From Tubiluchus corallicola (taxonomy: Eukaryota > Priapulida > Priapulimorpha > Priapulimorphida > Tubiluchidae), in contig JAQGDQ010000250.1 in NCBI GenBank assembly GCA_030141605.1, positions 186,001 to 250,000 on the forward strand: a DNA stretch of 64,000 nt, read 5' to 3'. Each line of letters opens with the position of its first letter. The stretch's first letter is position 1. Under the pieces are notes generated by a model, which saw only the letters and a program-made list of their open reading frames with translations, was not told the origin of the DNA and ran no database searches. Of this stretch, positions 27,201 to 41,300 are shown one piece after another. A program made the translations under genes and the position numbers.

Positions 27201-30200
27201 TTTCCATGCTAAATAAATAAAAACGAGAGATTACATAATTTCTGGTTTTACATCAGTAAGTATCAATACAATTTCAAAATTAATATAGTTTTACTATTTC
27301 AACATAGAAACTGCAAATGCAGTCAGTCAGTCCAAACTGTCCAATGACAATTATATAAGTAATTTCTTGTAATGAACTTACAGCCGTCAACTCTTTTTCT
27401 AAAGCTGCTATCTGTTCATCTTTCTCCTTCAAAGCTACCTTGAGCGAACTGAGTGATTCGTGATCTCCCACCGGTCGCTCAATGTTTGTACTTCCGCTTA
27501 CTCTGCCCTCCTAAAACAGGGAAAAGACAAATTATTACTCAAAGTACAAGTTGCAACAATGTGAACAACAGAAACAGACTGTAACAATCTGAGGAACAAC
27601 AGAAACAAACTGTAACAATATGAGGAACGACAGAAACAGACTGTAACAATCTGAGGAACAACAGAAACAAACTGTAACAATATGAGGAACAACAGAAACA
27701 GACTGTAACAATCTGAGGAACAACAGAAACAGACTGTAACAATGTGAGGAACAACAGAAACAGACTGTAACAATCTGAGGAACAACAGAAACAGACTGTA
27801 ACAATATGAGGAACAACAGAAACAAACTGTTACAATATGAAGAACAACAGAAACAAACTGTAACAATGTGAGGAACAACAGAAACAAACTGTAACAATGT
27901 GAGGAACAACAGAAACAAACTGTAACAATGTGAAGAACAACAGAAACAAACTGTAACAATGTGAAGAACAACAGAAACAAACTGTAACAATGTGAGGAAC
28001 AACAGAAACAAACTGTAACAATCTGAGGAACAACAGAAACAGACTGTAACAATCTGAGGAACAACAGAAACAGACTGTAACAATCTGAGGAACAACAGAA
28101 ACAGACTGTAACAATCTGAGGAACAACAGAAACAGACTGTAACAATCTGAGGAACAACAGAAACAGACTGTAACAATCTGAGGAACAACAGAAACAGTCT
28201 GTAACAATCTGAGGAACAACAGAAACAGACTAACAATGTAACAGACTGTAACAGACATGGGAAAGTGATCACCAAATAAATGAACAACGGATAACTTGAT
28301 AAAGGAATTTTAACAGGTAATCAAACTAGCAAACCTCAACTCACCCCAAGATGGAGTTTTAGATATCAAACTGTTACGTTTATCACTCAAGAACATATAA
28401 ACCATTAGATTTATTAATTCTGGCTTAACACAGTCCAATATCTTACTAAAGAACAAGACTAAACGATCATAAAAACATTTAACGGTTTAACAGATTACAT
28501 AGCGATCAGTAAGCAGTACAAATGACAAAAAAGTGAGTCTAAAACATCAGTGAGTCTAAAACATCCAACTAAACATAATTATAGATCATATAAATAATCT
28601 ATAATAAATTATATTATTATAGATAGTCTATAATTAAATAATAGATTATATTTGACAGGAATTTATCTTAAGTGTTTTTTAGTGATGCCTCAGAGCTTTC
28701 AGTGGAAAAAACATATGAAGACCAATAACGCATAAATGCAGCAAAGGAGTATTTTAGAAGTTTCCTGTACAGAACATGTTCGTATTGGTAAAAGCTAGCT
28801 GGCCATGAACAAACAGTAACAGTCTCATTTCTCAGACCAACTGTCCAACTTTTTAACTTTTGAACCAAAATCTTGTTTACATATATATGTATATATTTAG
28901 CTACACATCGTCTCTTACATGCTGAGCCCTAATAGTGCGTAGTTCTCTCTCCATTTTGGTGCGTAGTTGTTGCTCGGTTTGTTCACGCTGCTCCGTAATC
29001 TGCTGCAAAGAACTCAGCGCCCTCTGCAACTGCTCGACACGATCGACATACATTTGCTTCTTGCGATTCTGGAAATAAAATGAAAATGGAAAAGTTTCTG
29101 AAAAATGTGTTACTTTAAATATAATAATAATAACAATAACGGTAAAAATAATAATAATAATAATTTACTCTTAAAAATGCACTCCATCAGAAGATCTCAG
29201 TGCTTTTTACATTAGAGTTAAGAGATAAAAACATACAAACAATCATAATGAAGGTAATTAGGGAGTTACAATTTAAAAAGAATATCTATGTATGACATTG
29301 AATAAGAATTCACAGTTACAATTCACAGTGAAAATAGTTAAAACAGTTATAATCTAGAATTAATAGGATTAAAATTGCATGAAAATGAAAAGAGTCATGG
29401 TTAGAAATAATAATGCAGAACTTAAAATTATTTTACTAAAATGTTTTGAACACAAATCAATGAAACAAGCATAGCCTAACACGAGTCCGCAAAATGTTCT
29501 AGAACCAACTGTTCACACCTTTTTTGAAGGAAATTACAGAATTTAAAAAACGAATCCCTTTCCGTAGAGCATTCCAGAGTTTCGGACGTAAATATATACT
29601 ATACTCCTCCATATTTTACCATATAGTAGCAACATACTGAACAAGAAAAACTACTGTTTGCTTAACCAGCAAAAAATAACGAAAAATTAATCACTTTTCT
29701 TGGCTTCCAACCCTACTATCTTTATACAAACATCAAAATGAAGAAAAAAATTTAAAGGTCTTTATGATAACATACAATTTTTAACCACTAAAAAAGATAA
29801 ATTCATAAACTCAAAGTGAATGTGATAAACTGTCATATAGTATTAAAAACAACCACTTCTAAATCGCATTTGCTATAACTTCTGGAAATAAAGTGCGTAA
29901 TAAAAAGTACCGCAAAAATTCAATAAATTCTAATAACATCAAAAATGTAAGCACAAGAAGTAACTAGTACAATAATAAGCAAAACGATAATTATTAAGTG
30001 GTACATCTGCACTGCTTATAGCCATTTCACTTGTTCTATAAACAAAATGTATCAAATCTTTAATTTCATTAACTTTTTTCCAGAAAGTTGTAGCAACTGC
30101 TATCACAAAATAGCAACAAAAATACATTACAAATTCCTGATTGTATGATTTATATCTCTGCACGCTAAGCTTGTTCAAGTAAATTCAACTTTTTTTAAAC

Positions 30201-33200
30201 ATATTTATATATTTTAAACATATTTACAAACATTGAAAACTGGCAGCAAGAACAAGCATTAACCAAATTTTAGTGTGAATTACAGGAATTACAGGAATCA
30301 CACAATCATGTGCAACCCATCATTACAAACATACTTCTTCTTCTAATCGTGCCACGTTAGTCTGTGTGTTGTTTAAAGCAGAGTCCAGAATGTCAATGTG
30401 AGTTCTTTGTTCGGACAGCGTTGCACGTTGAGCTGCCAATTCTATCTCCTGGCGTTCTTTTGTTGCCATCAGCTCTTTGTCTGAAATAAATCGTATATAT
30501 TAATTTCGCTGGTATAGATATATATATATAAGATTCGAAGCTACAGCTCCGATGACGGCACCATTTGTGGCGATCTATATGTCAAACGAACGGTCTCGAT
30601 CTAGTGTCGTGCCATTGATGGTTTATTTTTCGAATCGGCCCCACCGGGAGGAAGGGGGGGGCGGCGAAAAACCTCAAAAAATAGCCATTTTTCGGCCATT
30701 TTTTTTGCAAAACTTATACCTCTTATTTCTGAAGAACGGGAATAGGCCATGGGTGGTGCTGGCTATGGATAGATAGCCCGTTCAGCGGTGGGTGTAGTAG
30801 GCGTATTTAGAAACAACAATTAATATTCCACCAAGTGATAAACACAGACAGCTGAACTAGAGACCAATGATAATTTTTAGCACACTGATAATGTAGCAAA
30901 GGAAAAAACTGTTTGGATAAATGCAGTTGCACTTCGAAGACACGAAAATACAAAAATTCAGTTGGTTATGCAAACTCTTAAATGGAGATTAATAACCAAG
31001 TGGTTAAACTAAATTGAAGGACAACATAAAAAAAAGAGAAAATTAAATAGCAATGCAAAGATAAAAATAAACTAAAAACAATTGCAAAACAAATTAAAAG
31101 AAAAGCTTATTTAAATCATCCACTATGAAGTCATTAACTTCAAACTTTACAAGGAATAAACTGCAAAAGAAGCAGATTTCGGTATGACCGACCCCATAAA
31201 TAAAAATTAAGGAACACGCCAAGCACAGGAACGTTACAAAGCAGCAAACATGTCATTTCTTTACCACAGCAGGAATGTGACAACCACTAGCAACACTATA
31301 CTTTTGCCGCACCCTTGTGAAATAATCCAGTGGGGTGCCCCATCCTTCAAAGGTACCATTTTGCAGCAAACTGCCGCACTGTGCCTTTTAAAATCAGTTG
31401 TAAAATTGTCTCAACTTAGCTTTAATTTTTTCAGTGATTCCATGTTACCAAGTATTTAGTAAACATTTATCATGCATTACTTTAACACCCTTGAAAGTTC
31501 TTATTCACGTCCAAGGATTTCTGGAACCCCATCCACCACAAATGAGCGACCTGTTGGTGAGAAGTTACCCCGGATAAAAAGACAGAATCCAGTACCGTAT
31601 TCTCCAGTTTCAAGCACTTATGTAGGGCAGGTACGTAGTTTCTGTTACTAAATCATTACAATCGTAGTACAGTAGGATTCAAGAAATTTTTTGCCGTTCA
31701 TTTATAATCATGCACCCAGCACTGGATACAATCTTTTAGTATAATTAAAGTCGCACGGCCAATGCTTGAATAGAGGGATGCAGGGGCAGACAGCATGTAC
31801 ATTGTTAAAAAAATAAATGCAAACGTTTTCCCATATCACATAAGAAGTACAAAACTGAGCACGAATTGAGTACGCAATAAGACTGTATAGCAATCACATT
31901 TGTTACAACATGTGGGCTCAAATTTTTACCATGTTTGCTGACAGTGTGCCTGGTTGACACTTTACAATTCGGGCACTGGACATGTCTCAAGTGAAAATAG
32001 TTGCCTAATGAAACAGTTAAATCTGATTCGGTAACATATATTGCGATGCCACTGTTTCCCAGCTGAATGTTGTATGAACGCATTACTGCCCTATACTTTT
32101 AGATCAAAAAATAAAAATGAAATACTTAATTTGGATTTCATTTTGTATGCTTACTTTGCGTAATAAGTTGAGCAATAATCGTGTCTCTTTTACTCAGTTC
32201 CTTCCGCAGTTCAGAGTCGTCAATTTCGTGCGCTTGCCTCTTCGACAACTGAGCGGTAGCCACATCTAATTGATCTAGAAATTGAAAATTCATACCATAA
32301 GAATGATAATAACACAAAGAAAATACAGATTTTGTGTGTAGTTAAATGTTGCAAAAACATTTTCACTAAACATTTTCCATCAAAGTGTGTCAAAGTAACC
32401 TTATATGAAAACATAGAATTGGTTTATATGAAGTACAAATATGGCAAGTTATACTTAGTCAAGCTAATCTGGTAGACATGTATGGTTCACTAGTAATAAC
32501 TGTGTTTCCATGCTAATAACTTTAGCCCATGCTAAAGGCGCTATAAGATATTCCGATGAAGATTAACATGACTACAGAATGAGAAATCTGCCATCGACAT
32601 TGGATAGTAAACAGCACATTATCGATTATTCCTTGAATGTCCAATGTTCAAGGAATGTAACATTAAAACAAGAAATGTAAGTTTCTTACACACTGAATGT
32701 TCAATCATGTAAGAAAAACACAATTTTAATTCTCAAATTCAAATTTAGGTCCATGTTTAAATTTTAACAAACCGTTTACTTGTTAAATTATAACAGTTTC
32801 TCAACGATTGTATTAGGCCTATACAGCTCAATTATATAATTAAATGCACATACAAAAAATATAAATTATACGTATGTAAGCAAGCTATACTTTTGCATAT
32901 ATTAAAAGAAAGGACAAGTCACTACCATGATGGGATTATTTTGCTGTTATCACTTAAACTTACAAAAATATAATTAAGAAATTTGCAAAAAACTGTGTAT
33001 AAAGCATAATACTAATTTATACTATTGCTGTATAGAAATGTTCAGGTGCTGTGGTAGCTGCCATTCACTCAAAATCATGATGTAACTGGTGGACCTCGTA
33101 ACTTTTCGTAAGCGCACGCTACTTTTAAGCTAATTCAAACTCTTGTAGCTTGCCTAATCTTCATGCAAAAATATCACAAAATTTGCTTTCAAGTTTTTTG

Positions 33201-35263
33201 TAAAAACTTATTATACATTTGATGGAAATTCACAGTATGCTGCCTTTCTTCAGCTAACGAACCATGTCATTGGTGCAATATACAAGTTCAATATGGAAGA
33301 GCTCGAGTATGAAATCATTGCCACTTTAAAGTGATGTCAAAATTACACAATGCTCTTATCACACTTCTATTACTTATTACTAAATGCTTTTATCATTTTT
33401 TGCAAACATTTAAATAAGCCTAACTTTTCAGAAGCATTGCCTTTCCTTTAATAACTGTTGCCAGTATCTAAGCTGCTACCAGCTAATATCAAAATAAACT
33501 AAAAAAGAATTAAAATCACCCAAGTACCTTTCAATTCCATATTCCTTTGCTTCAGTCGTCTAATTTCTGCCTCCAGCTTTAATCGGACAGTCTTCTCTAA
33601 CATCTCTCTCTTTTCTGATGAGCGTACCAAAGCTTCGTGACCCTCGTGGAGTCGCTGTATTTCTAATTCAAACTGCAAAGTACAGCAATGATAAGATTTC
33701 AAAACGCTCTGCCCTCAGATGAAATTAACCAACCCGCAAAAGAAATGTAACTGTAGGTATCTATAGATTATTACAATGGTGTCAACGGTACTAAAAACTG
33801 TACCATAGAAATAGTTTCTAAACTTTATATGGATCACCTGAATAAGTGACCATTCTACTATTTTCATGTGAAGTTGACGAACTTATGTTAATTTAAGTGC
33901 AGGAATGTTAGTTTTAGGTCACTTAAGACAGGCTACTTATCAAGTTTAAAAGGCAGTCTCCAAACTACCTGATAGCTTAAAAAAGCAACAATTGACAACT
34001 AGAGAGTATTCAGTTTATGAAAAATTTTCCCAACGTAAATCTCATGCAGTAATTACTACTAACATAATAACTTTGAATCCTTCCGCACCTTTTAAAGTTT
34101 GGTCATTTTACGATAATAGTGCTCAAACTCGCACCTTCACCTTTTGAAGTCTGGTCACTTTGTGATAACAGTGCTCAATCTTGCACCCTCACTTTTTAAA
34201 GTTTGGTCATTTTGTAATAATAATGCTCAATCTCACACCCTCAGTTTTTGAAGTTTGGTTATTTTGCGAAGTAGTGCTCAAACTCGCAACCCTTGCCTTT
34301 TGAAGTTTGGTCATTTTACGATAATAGTGCTCCATCTCACACCCTCACTTTTTGAAGTTTGGACATTTTACGATAATAGTACTCAATCTCACACCCTCAG
34401 TTTATGAAGTTTAGTTATTTTGCGAAGTAGTGCTCAAGCTCGCACCCTCACCTTTTGAAGTTTGGTTATTTTACGATAATAGTGCTCAAACTCGCACCTT
34501 CACCTTTTAAAGTTTGGCCTTTTTTCGATAATAGTACTCAAACTTGCACCTTCACCTTTTGAAGTTTGGTTATTTTGCGAAGTAGTGCTCAAACTCGCAC
34601 CCTCACCTTTTGAAATTTGGCCATTTTACGATAATAGTGCTCAATCTCACACCCTCGCTTTTTGAAGTTTGGACATTTTACGATAATAGTACTCAATCTC
34701 TCACCCTCACCTTTTGAAGTTTGGTCACTTTGCGATAGTAGTGCTCGATCTCATGCCTCAAGGAGGCATTTTCTTCCGACAACAAGTCCAACATTTTGCT
34801 CGCACGCTCTGCAAGGGCTTCTGCATTCTGCTTGGAGCCAAGTCTGCTGGATGATGATTTATCAGGGGTGACCGCTTGCCTACAATAAAACATCAAAGTT
34901 ATTTAAAGCAAAAAAAGACTAAAGATGCAATTTCACATTCAATCCTAAATTATATTATACATATGGAATATGACAACTAAAGAAAAGCTTTTACATTTCT
35001 AACAATACATTATTTTAATGTATTTACTCAGATTTAATTGTTTAGTCTTCAAGAACTAAGCACTTCAAAATAAGTGGGTCTCCTTCAAATAAATCTACAT
35101 CAAGTGTTTCTAACTATATGTTGCACTAGAAAAAAGAGCAAAGAACATTTGACATCTCCTCCCTGAACATAAACATAGCTGACAAAAGTTTATTACAATG
35201 CCAAACTGCAAAGATACACTCCAATCTACTGTAACAGTTGTTGTAATATAATGGTGGTGGTGG

Positions 35264-35307
<44 letters not shown>

Positions 35308-38300
35308 ATAATAAAGTATTTGCTTTTTCAATAATTTTTTTCAAATGCACTGCACAATTAAAATAATTTAGATAGAAGTACTAAAACCATATAATAGAAT
35401 TAGACATATCTATAAATCACAAAACTTTGCAAACACTCACCACTTACATATTAAAAACACGAGTTTTTAGTTTCCTTTTAAAAGAATTTAAATTTGTTCA
35501 TTTTCTAATTTCATTTGGCAGCTCATTCGAACATTTTGGCGCAATGCTTGAAAATTCAAATCAGCAAAGACTTTCTTTCTGTTAAAACGTACAAGTTCTA
35601 ATTCATTTGCTTTGCTAACTCGTATGCTCCTGTTATAAACACGAAACTGTAGACGATTACCCAAGTAAGCTGTAGCCAATCCATGCAATTCAATTCAATT
35701 GTAATGCTTTGCAAGTTAAAACTAATATTCTTAAATGTACACGACATCTGGCTCATAGCCAAAGATGAAAATGCAAAACACAAAGTAATGACACACTTCA
35801 GGTTTGATTGCCTATTATAGAGAAAAGCTTTAACATTTTGTTTTGCTTGACGTGTTTGAGCCATTAAACCAGACCTATAGGGACACCAAAAGGACTTTGA
35901 ATGTTTTTGCAGTTACAGAAAAAAGGAAGTAGAAAAGACAACTATAAAGGAAAAAAATTTCTCAAATTAATGAAACTCCAAATATATTCCTTGTTATGAC
36001 CAAATTATTTGACATTGCTACTAGTCCATTCCCAATGTCCATGTCAAGCACAAGAAAACTCAATGTTTCACCCAGACTTGATTACTGCATTCAAATAGTA
36101 TCACTTTTTACAACATCTTCAGTTGGATTACGCAAATAAGGGGTAAGCACATTGTCCTCATGCTGTCCCACCAGGTAAATCACAAATAGACTAACCAGTC
36201 ATGAGTGACATTTACATAATCTACATATATCATATCCTGTTTAATCCCAGGAAAGAGTGGCTAATACGGAAAGCCTGCAGGAAGTCTAAACTATGCTGAA
36301 CAGGATAAAGTGGCAAAAATACATTCAGAAGACACCAATGGTGACTAAGGAGTAAGTCGTACACAGAAGTGATGCCTGCAGAACATTGTACATGTTGCTG
36401 ACCAAGAGTTGGTCGTGAGTACTGTTCAATGTACAGGTGAAAACTGCACTGTAGAATAAAAAAGTGGTCTCATCTAAAAGTGAATCCACATTGGATACTA
36501 GTTTATTTTGTGTAGGTCTGTATTGTACATACAATCATTCTACCTGTTTGTGTTCCAAATCTAATGAAATAAATTCATAAATTTTTGGTGATAGATGTGG
36601 AATTGTGAATGGAATAGACCCAGCACTTAGAGGACTCAAAGTGACATACGCCTCACCAGCATGTTGTGGGACATAGCTGCAACTACCTCGATTGCAAAAA
36701 TAGGAAATTAGAGACTTAAAATGAAATAAAAATTGTATGTAATTGTTATTGCAAGTAAAATACAAAAGTAATAAAAGGTATGAAATGTATAGCCTAACAG
36801 TGAATTTGTGAATGATAGGTTAAACGCTATCATGCATTTATCACGAATAGTTATGATAGGGTAAGATCGTCACATAAGCATATTTATATCAATTTCTATG
36901 GCAGATGGTCAAACTGATCGAATTTTTTTACTACAACTAATTTTTATGCAAAAATAAACTTGGACATTGATTATAGCTTAATTCAGTGCATTAGATAACT
37001 TGCGAGATATCAGTAATGTAAACATGGTAGCTGACATGATTTGTTTAATTTAGAATGAGGTTGTCGCGGATGGACCATGGACAGACGTTTGTGATTGTGA
37101 TGGTATATGCACTATTTTCAGGTAGAGCATCGTGCTATTTTACTTGTAAAACTTTTTAATACAGTTGACATGTGCTTTATAAACTGTGCTCTTCTAATTA
37201 CTTTGTTTGCACTTGCCAGTTGTCATACAATAATATAAAAGTTGATGACAAACTTGACAGCTAAAAAACCTAGCTTTCCTAAAAAACAACTTTCCAAACA
37301 AAGTTGTATTAATTAGCATTATGCTTACCTGCCTGAAAGACTTATGAAACAAGAAAAGAAAATTCTTAATAATTTAAGTGTTCGCATCAACTGTTAAAAC
37401 GTCACTGACTCACCTTCCCAGTGTGCACCACTGAGTTATTTTTAATCTTATTGACAAGATAGAGTACGCTACGCATGTTCTGATTATCTCCTAAAACTCT
37501 ATTCAATTTTATCTAAACTTGTTTCAAATGACTTACCGGCAAAATGGCTGCGCCTCACTTAAAATTTTCAAGTTTTAAGCAGCGTTACTGCTAATACTAG
37601 CTCTGTGTGCAATAAGGCAGTATGTAAGTGATCTTGTGCTTTAACAAGAAATCAATGGTGCAAGTACACTTAATTTTACCATCTTTCAGCTTGTATATCC
37701 AAAAGCAATGCAGCAGAATGCCACAACGAAATATCCTGCGATGAAGGATGGATTATATTAGTAAAGCGAGCCGTCTATGCACCAGTACTGCATGATGGCA
37801 ATGTGTGTGGTACAATAAGTCGTGAAATTGTAAATGGTGCAACTATGGATGTGACAAGACAGTGGGCAAATCGATGCACTGGCCGACAAACTTGCACTCA
37901 GTTTAATAATAATCACACGCAACCACTAGCAGTTCAACTAGATGTCATATGTATAGAAGGTAACGCATCATTTGCACATAATCAGATAGCCATTTGTTTA
38001 ATATTAATCAAATATCTCATGACCATGGGGTTGCAAATTCTCATTTTGTATAGGATGGAATATAGGAGTCCATGACCTGATACATGGCAACACCATATCT
38101 ATTTAAAACAAACATGTGACAGCATTTAGCTTGCCTTCCATAAATTTAATATTAGGCTATAGATTCAGTATGTCCATTGTTCGTAACGGCAATGTTTACG
38201 TAATTTCATCAATTGACATGTTTTTGCATACATTAGAAACAGCAAAGTCTTAGGTTAACACAGAAAACACTCAAAAAGCCTCTCTCCGGTAAGACAAACA

Positions 38301-41300
38301 ATTTCCAAAAACTTGCGTATGGTTTTGACAATTTATTTTCACCTACTTTTCGCATTTCCAGTAATTTTTATACAGAACTCGTAATAATTCAATAGACTTT
38401 TGTTTAATAAACTCTTATATTTTACAACTGCTTGCAGACACTAAAAGGCATAAAAACAATTATTTTATGATTTTATATTGCAGCTATTTCCATTCAAGAC
38501 TTATGTGAAACGCCAGCTGGGAGAAACTACCACTACGTATCGTCTCCTAGTTTGCTAAATAAACAAACGAATCATACAAAATGTAGCATCAACATCACTC
38601 CCAAAAGCGATGCAATTGTGACAATTTATATTGAGTACTTAAACTTTGGTGCCTTTGGAGAAAAAACAGTGACTATTGCTAATGACGCAAAGCAGGTAAC
38701 ACTAGGTGGAAGGACGCACACTGTGTTGCCATCAACAAACAGAGTTCTAACAGGTGAATTTGGAACACCTGTTAATGTCAAATTAGAGAGAACAGCGAGA
38801 GCTGAGCAAACAGCAGGATTCTTGGCCTCTTTTACGGGTAAGATGCTGCAAGAATGTATAAATATATATGTACGTAAAGCATCGTAGAACCTGCATGTAA
38901 ACTGTAGGGAATTTCACAAAGTATCTTGTTGGCCACATTACCATGGTCACTCACCTGTGCATATCTGTCTCTACCTGGGCAAGCGAGTTAGTTGGTAGAC
39001 GTTCACAGGCTTCTTTAAAAGCAGTTTTTCACAGTATGACAGTGATATAATTTGTCAGATATATCGGTAAATACTAGATTTGCTTTATGGAGACATATGA
39101 TGTAAGTAAATACATCATTTTTATATTATTTTGAATCATTATGAACTGATCACTTTGAATATTTTAGTTTAATGAATGACAATCTTATCAATTTGATAGA
39201 ACGTCGTATAAATTAGTAAATTACCAAATTAGGTTTATTTACAGCATGATTTTGTGTTTAGTAAAGTTTAGAACTGCAGAATTAATTATGCAAAAATAGG
39301 CAAATCATTACAGATTATAAATAAGTTTATTAGACTGATTGAGTGCAGTTAATTTGTCGTTTTAACTTAATATAAAGTGGATTAATTTGACTATCGAACT
39401 ATACTTATTGCAGCCTTCAGTTAAATGCAAATTTGTAAAATGGCCTTTTTATTTTTTAATAGAACTGACGTATAAAACACTACAAATATTGAGTTGGATT
39501 ATGGCAGCCATTGAATGTAGACATAAATATTTATCTACGTCTGATTTGTGAACAAATGTTTCCATTTCAGAGGGGGCAGTTTACAAATGTGAAGCCAGTC
39601 CAACAAGCCAATCACCAATAAAGGAGATAGAAGCACAACACGGACACTTGCAGTCGCCTGACTACCCAAACTATGGCTCAAGGACCATGGAGGAAAACTA
39701 CAGCTGCAACTGGACAATAACAGTAAATGCTGCTCAGACAATTGAACTTTATTTTAACGTTTTTGAACTTGACGGCAGCAAAAATGCAGACGAATGCTTG
39801 GACTTTGTCCAGATAACAGAAAAAAGGTACAATGCTTTATTTTCTTGTAAATATTACATACCAGTAACAAATATAATACTAACTTTTCACATACTTACGC
39901 GGATACATTTATTTTATTAACTAATGATAAATTGATGAACTACTTTAAATTCAAACTACAAATTATTTGAAACCATTTTTGCATGTAATATGAAGTCATT
40001 TGCATAGGTTACTTGAAACGTAAATATATAAAAAAGTCACTAATTGCCTTAAATATCCTCCAATGAAATAAGATCAAGAATTTTTGTGAACTGATAATGC
40101 TGGCATACAGGTATGCATACATGGAAATCTTTTTTCTGATACAGTACAGATCAAACAAGTCAAATATATAAAGACTGCGGGCAGCAGAATGGTCACACCA
40201 TTCAGTCCACATCCAACAAGGTAACTGTAGTGCTCAAAAGTCGGAGATCCAGTAACACAGCAATATGGATTATTTACAGAGGTACAAATCACACGATCAG
40301 TTTTAAAACGCTTCTATCTGAAAGTCTGGTAAATGTAGCCTTGAAACCAATGGGCTATAGTGATCTACTAGTTAGAATAATGTGCTTGTACACATGCCAG
40401 AAAAACCTTAGTTCAAATCCAGAGTCAGCTTTCACTTTTTTAGGTTTCCTGCTTTCAAAAATTCAATAGTTGGGTCCATCATTAACTGATACGTGTAGTT
40501 GAAATTCAAAAATGTTGTTGGATTAAAAATCATTATGAAGCAACCATTTTTTAAACAATGACAGAATTCCTTCTTTTAGCATGGCCACCAGAGCATGCCT
40601 TACAAGTATTAGAAGACAGCACTACACAGTCCTTCTCACCCATCATGGCTCCCGGTGAGATTCGTCCAGGCTGGACAACTGTCACACCACCACTAGATGT
40701 GGAAACAACGACATCATCTTGGGTGAACCAGTTACTAAATCCAAATGGTAATGATACTGTATGTTTATTTACTCCTCCTTGTTTCTTTTCTGAGGCTTAT
40801 GTGGGGTTTCGAAAAATGTGGTTTGTCAGTTTCGGATCAAAATCACTGTAGATATATACCACATAATCTTGGCAGATATAGCAAGAGTGTACAGACTACA
40901 ATAACCATTTTAAACATAGATTAATATGCACAATTAATTTGTATGATAGGTTACACATGCCGTATCTATGTTTCTGTTATGCATACAGGATAAAAACTAG
41001 CTATAACTTTTCAACTGAGTAATGCTTTTTAAAAGCTTTACTTTGTTTTTTTAGGTACCTTTGTGCCAGACATGTGCGAGTTACCAGTTCTTGTTATTGC
41101 AGTTAGCAGTGCAATGGGTGCTTTTATACTATCAACATTTATTTGTTGTCTTTGTTGTAGGTAATGTATTCAGTTTTTGACTTACAAAATCTACTGAGTT
41201 AAAAATACTGCACTGTAGACCTAGGTCTACTCAGGAGAAACATCTGCCCCTATAAACAAACAATTGTCAGTGGAAAATGAGCACCTAAACATTTTTATTT

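Noticed and set aside
27498-28287. Overlapping minus-strand open frames of 142-250 codons
   Set aside because: They are the three frames of a stop-free 31-bp minisatellite, all within an intron.
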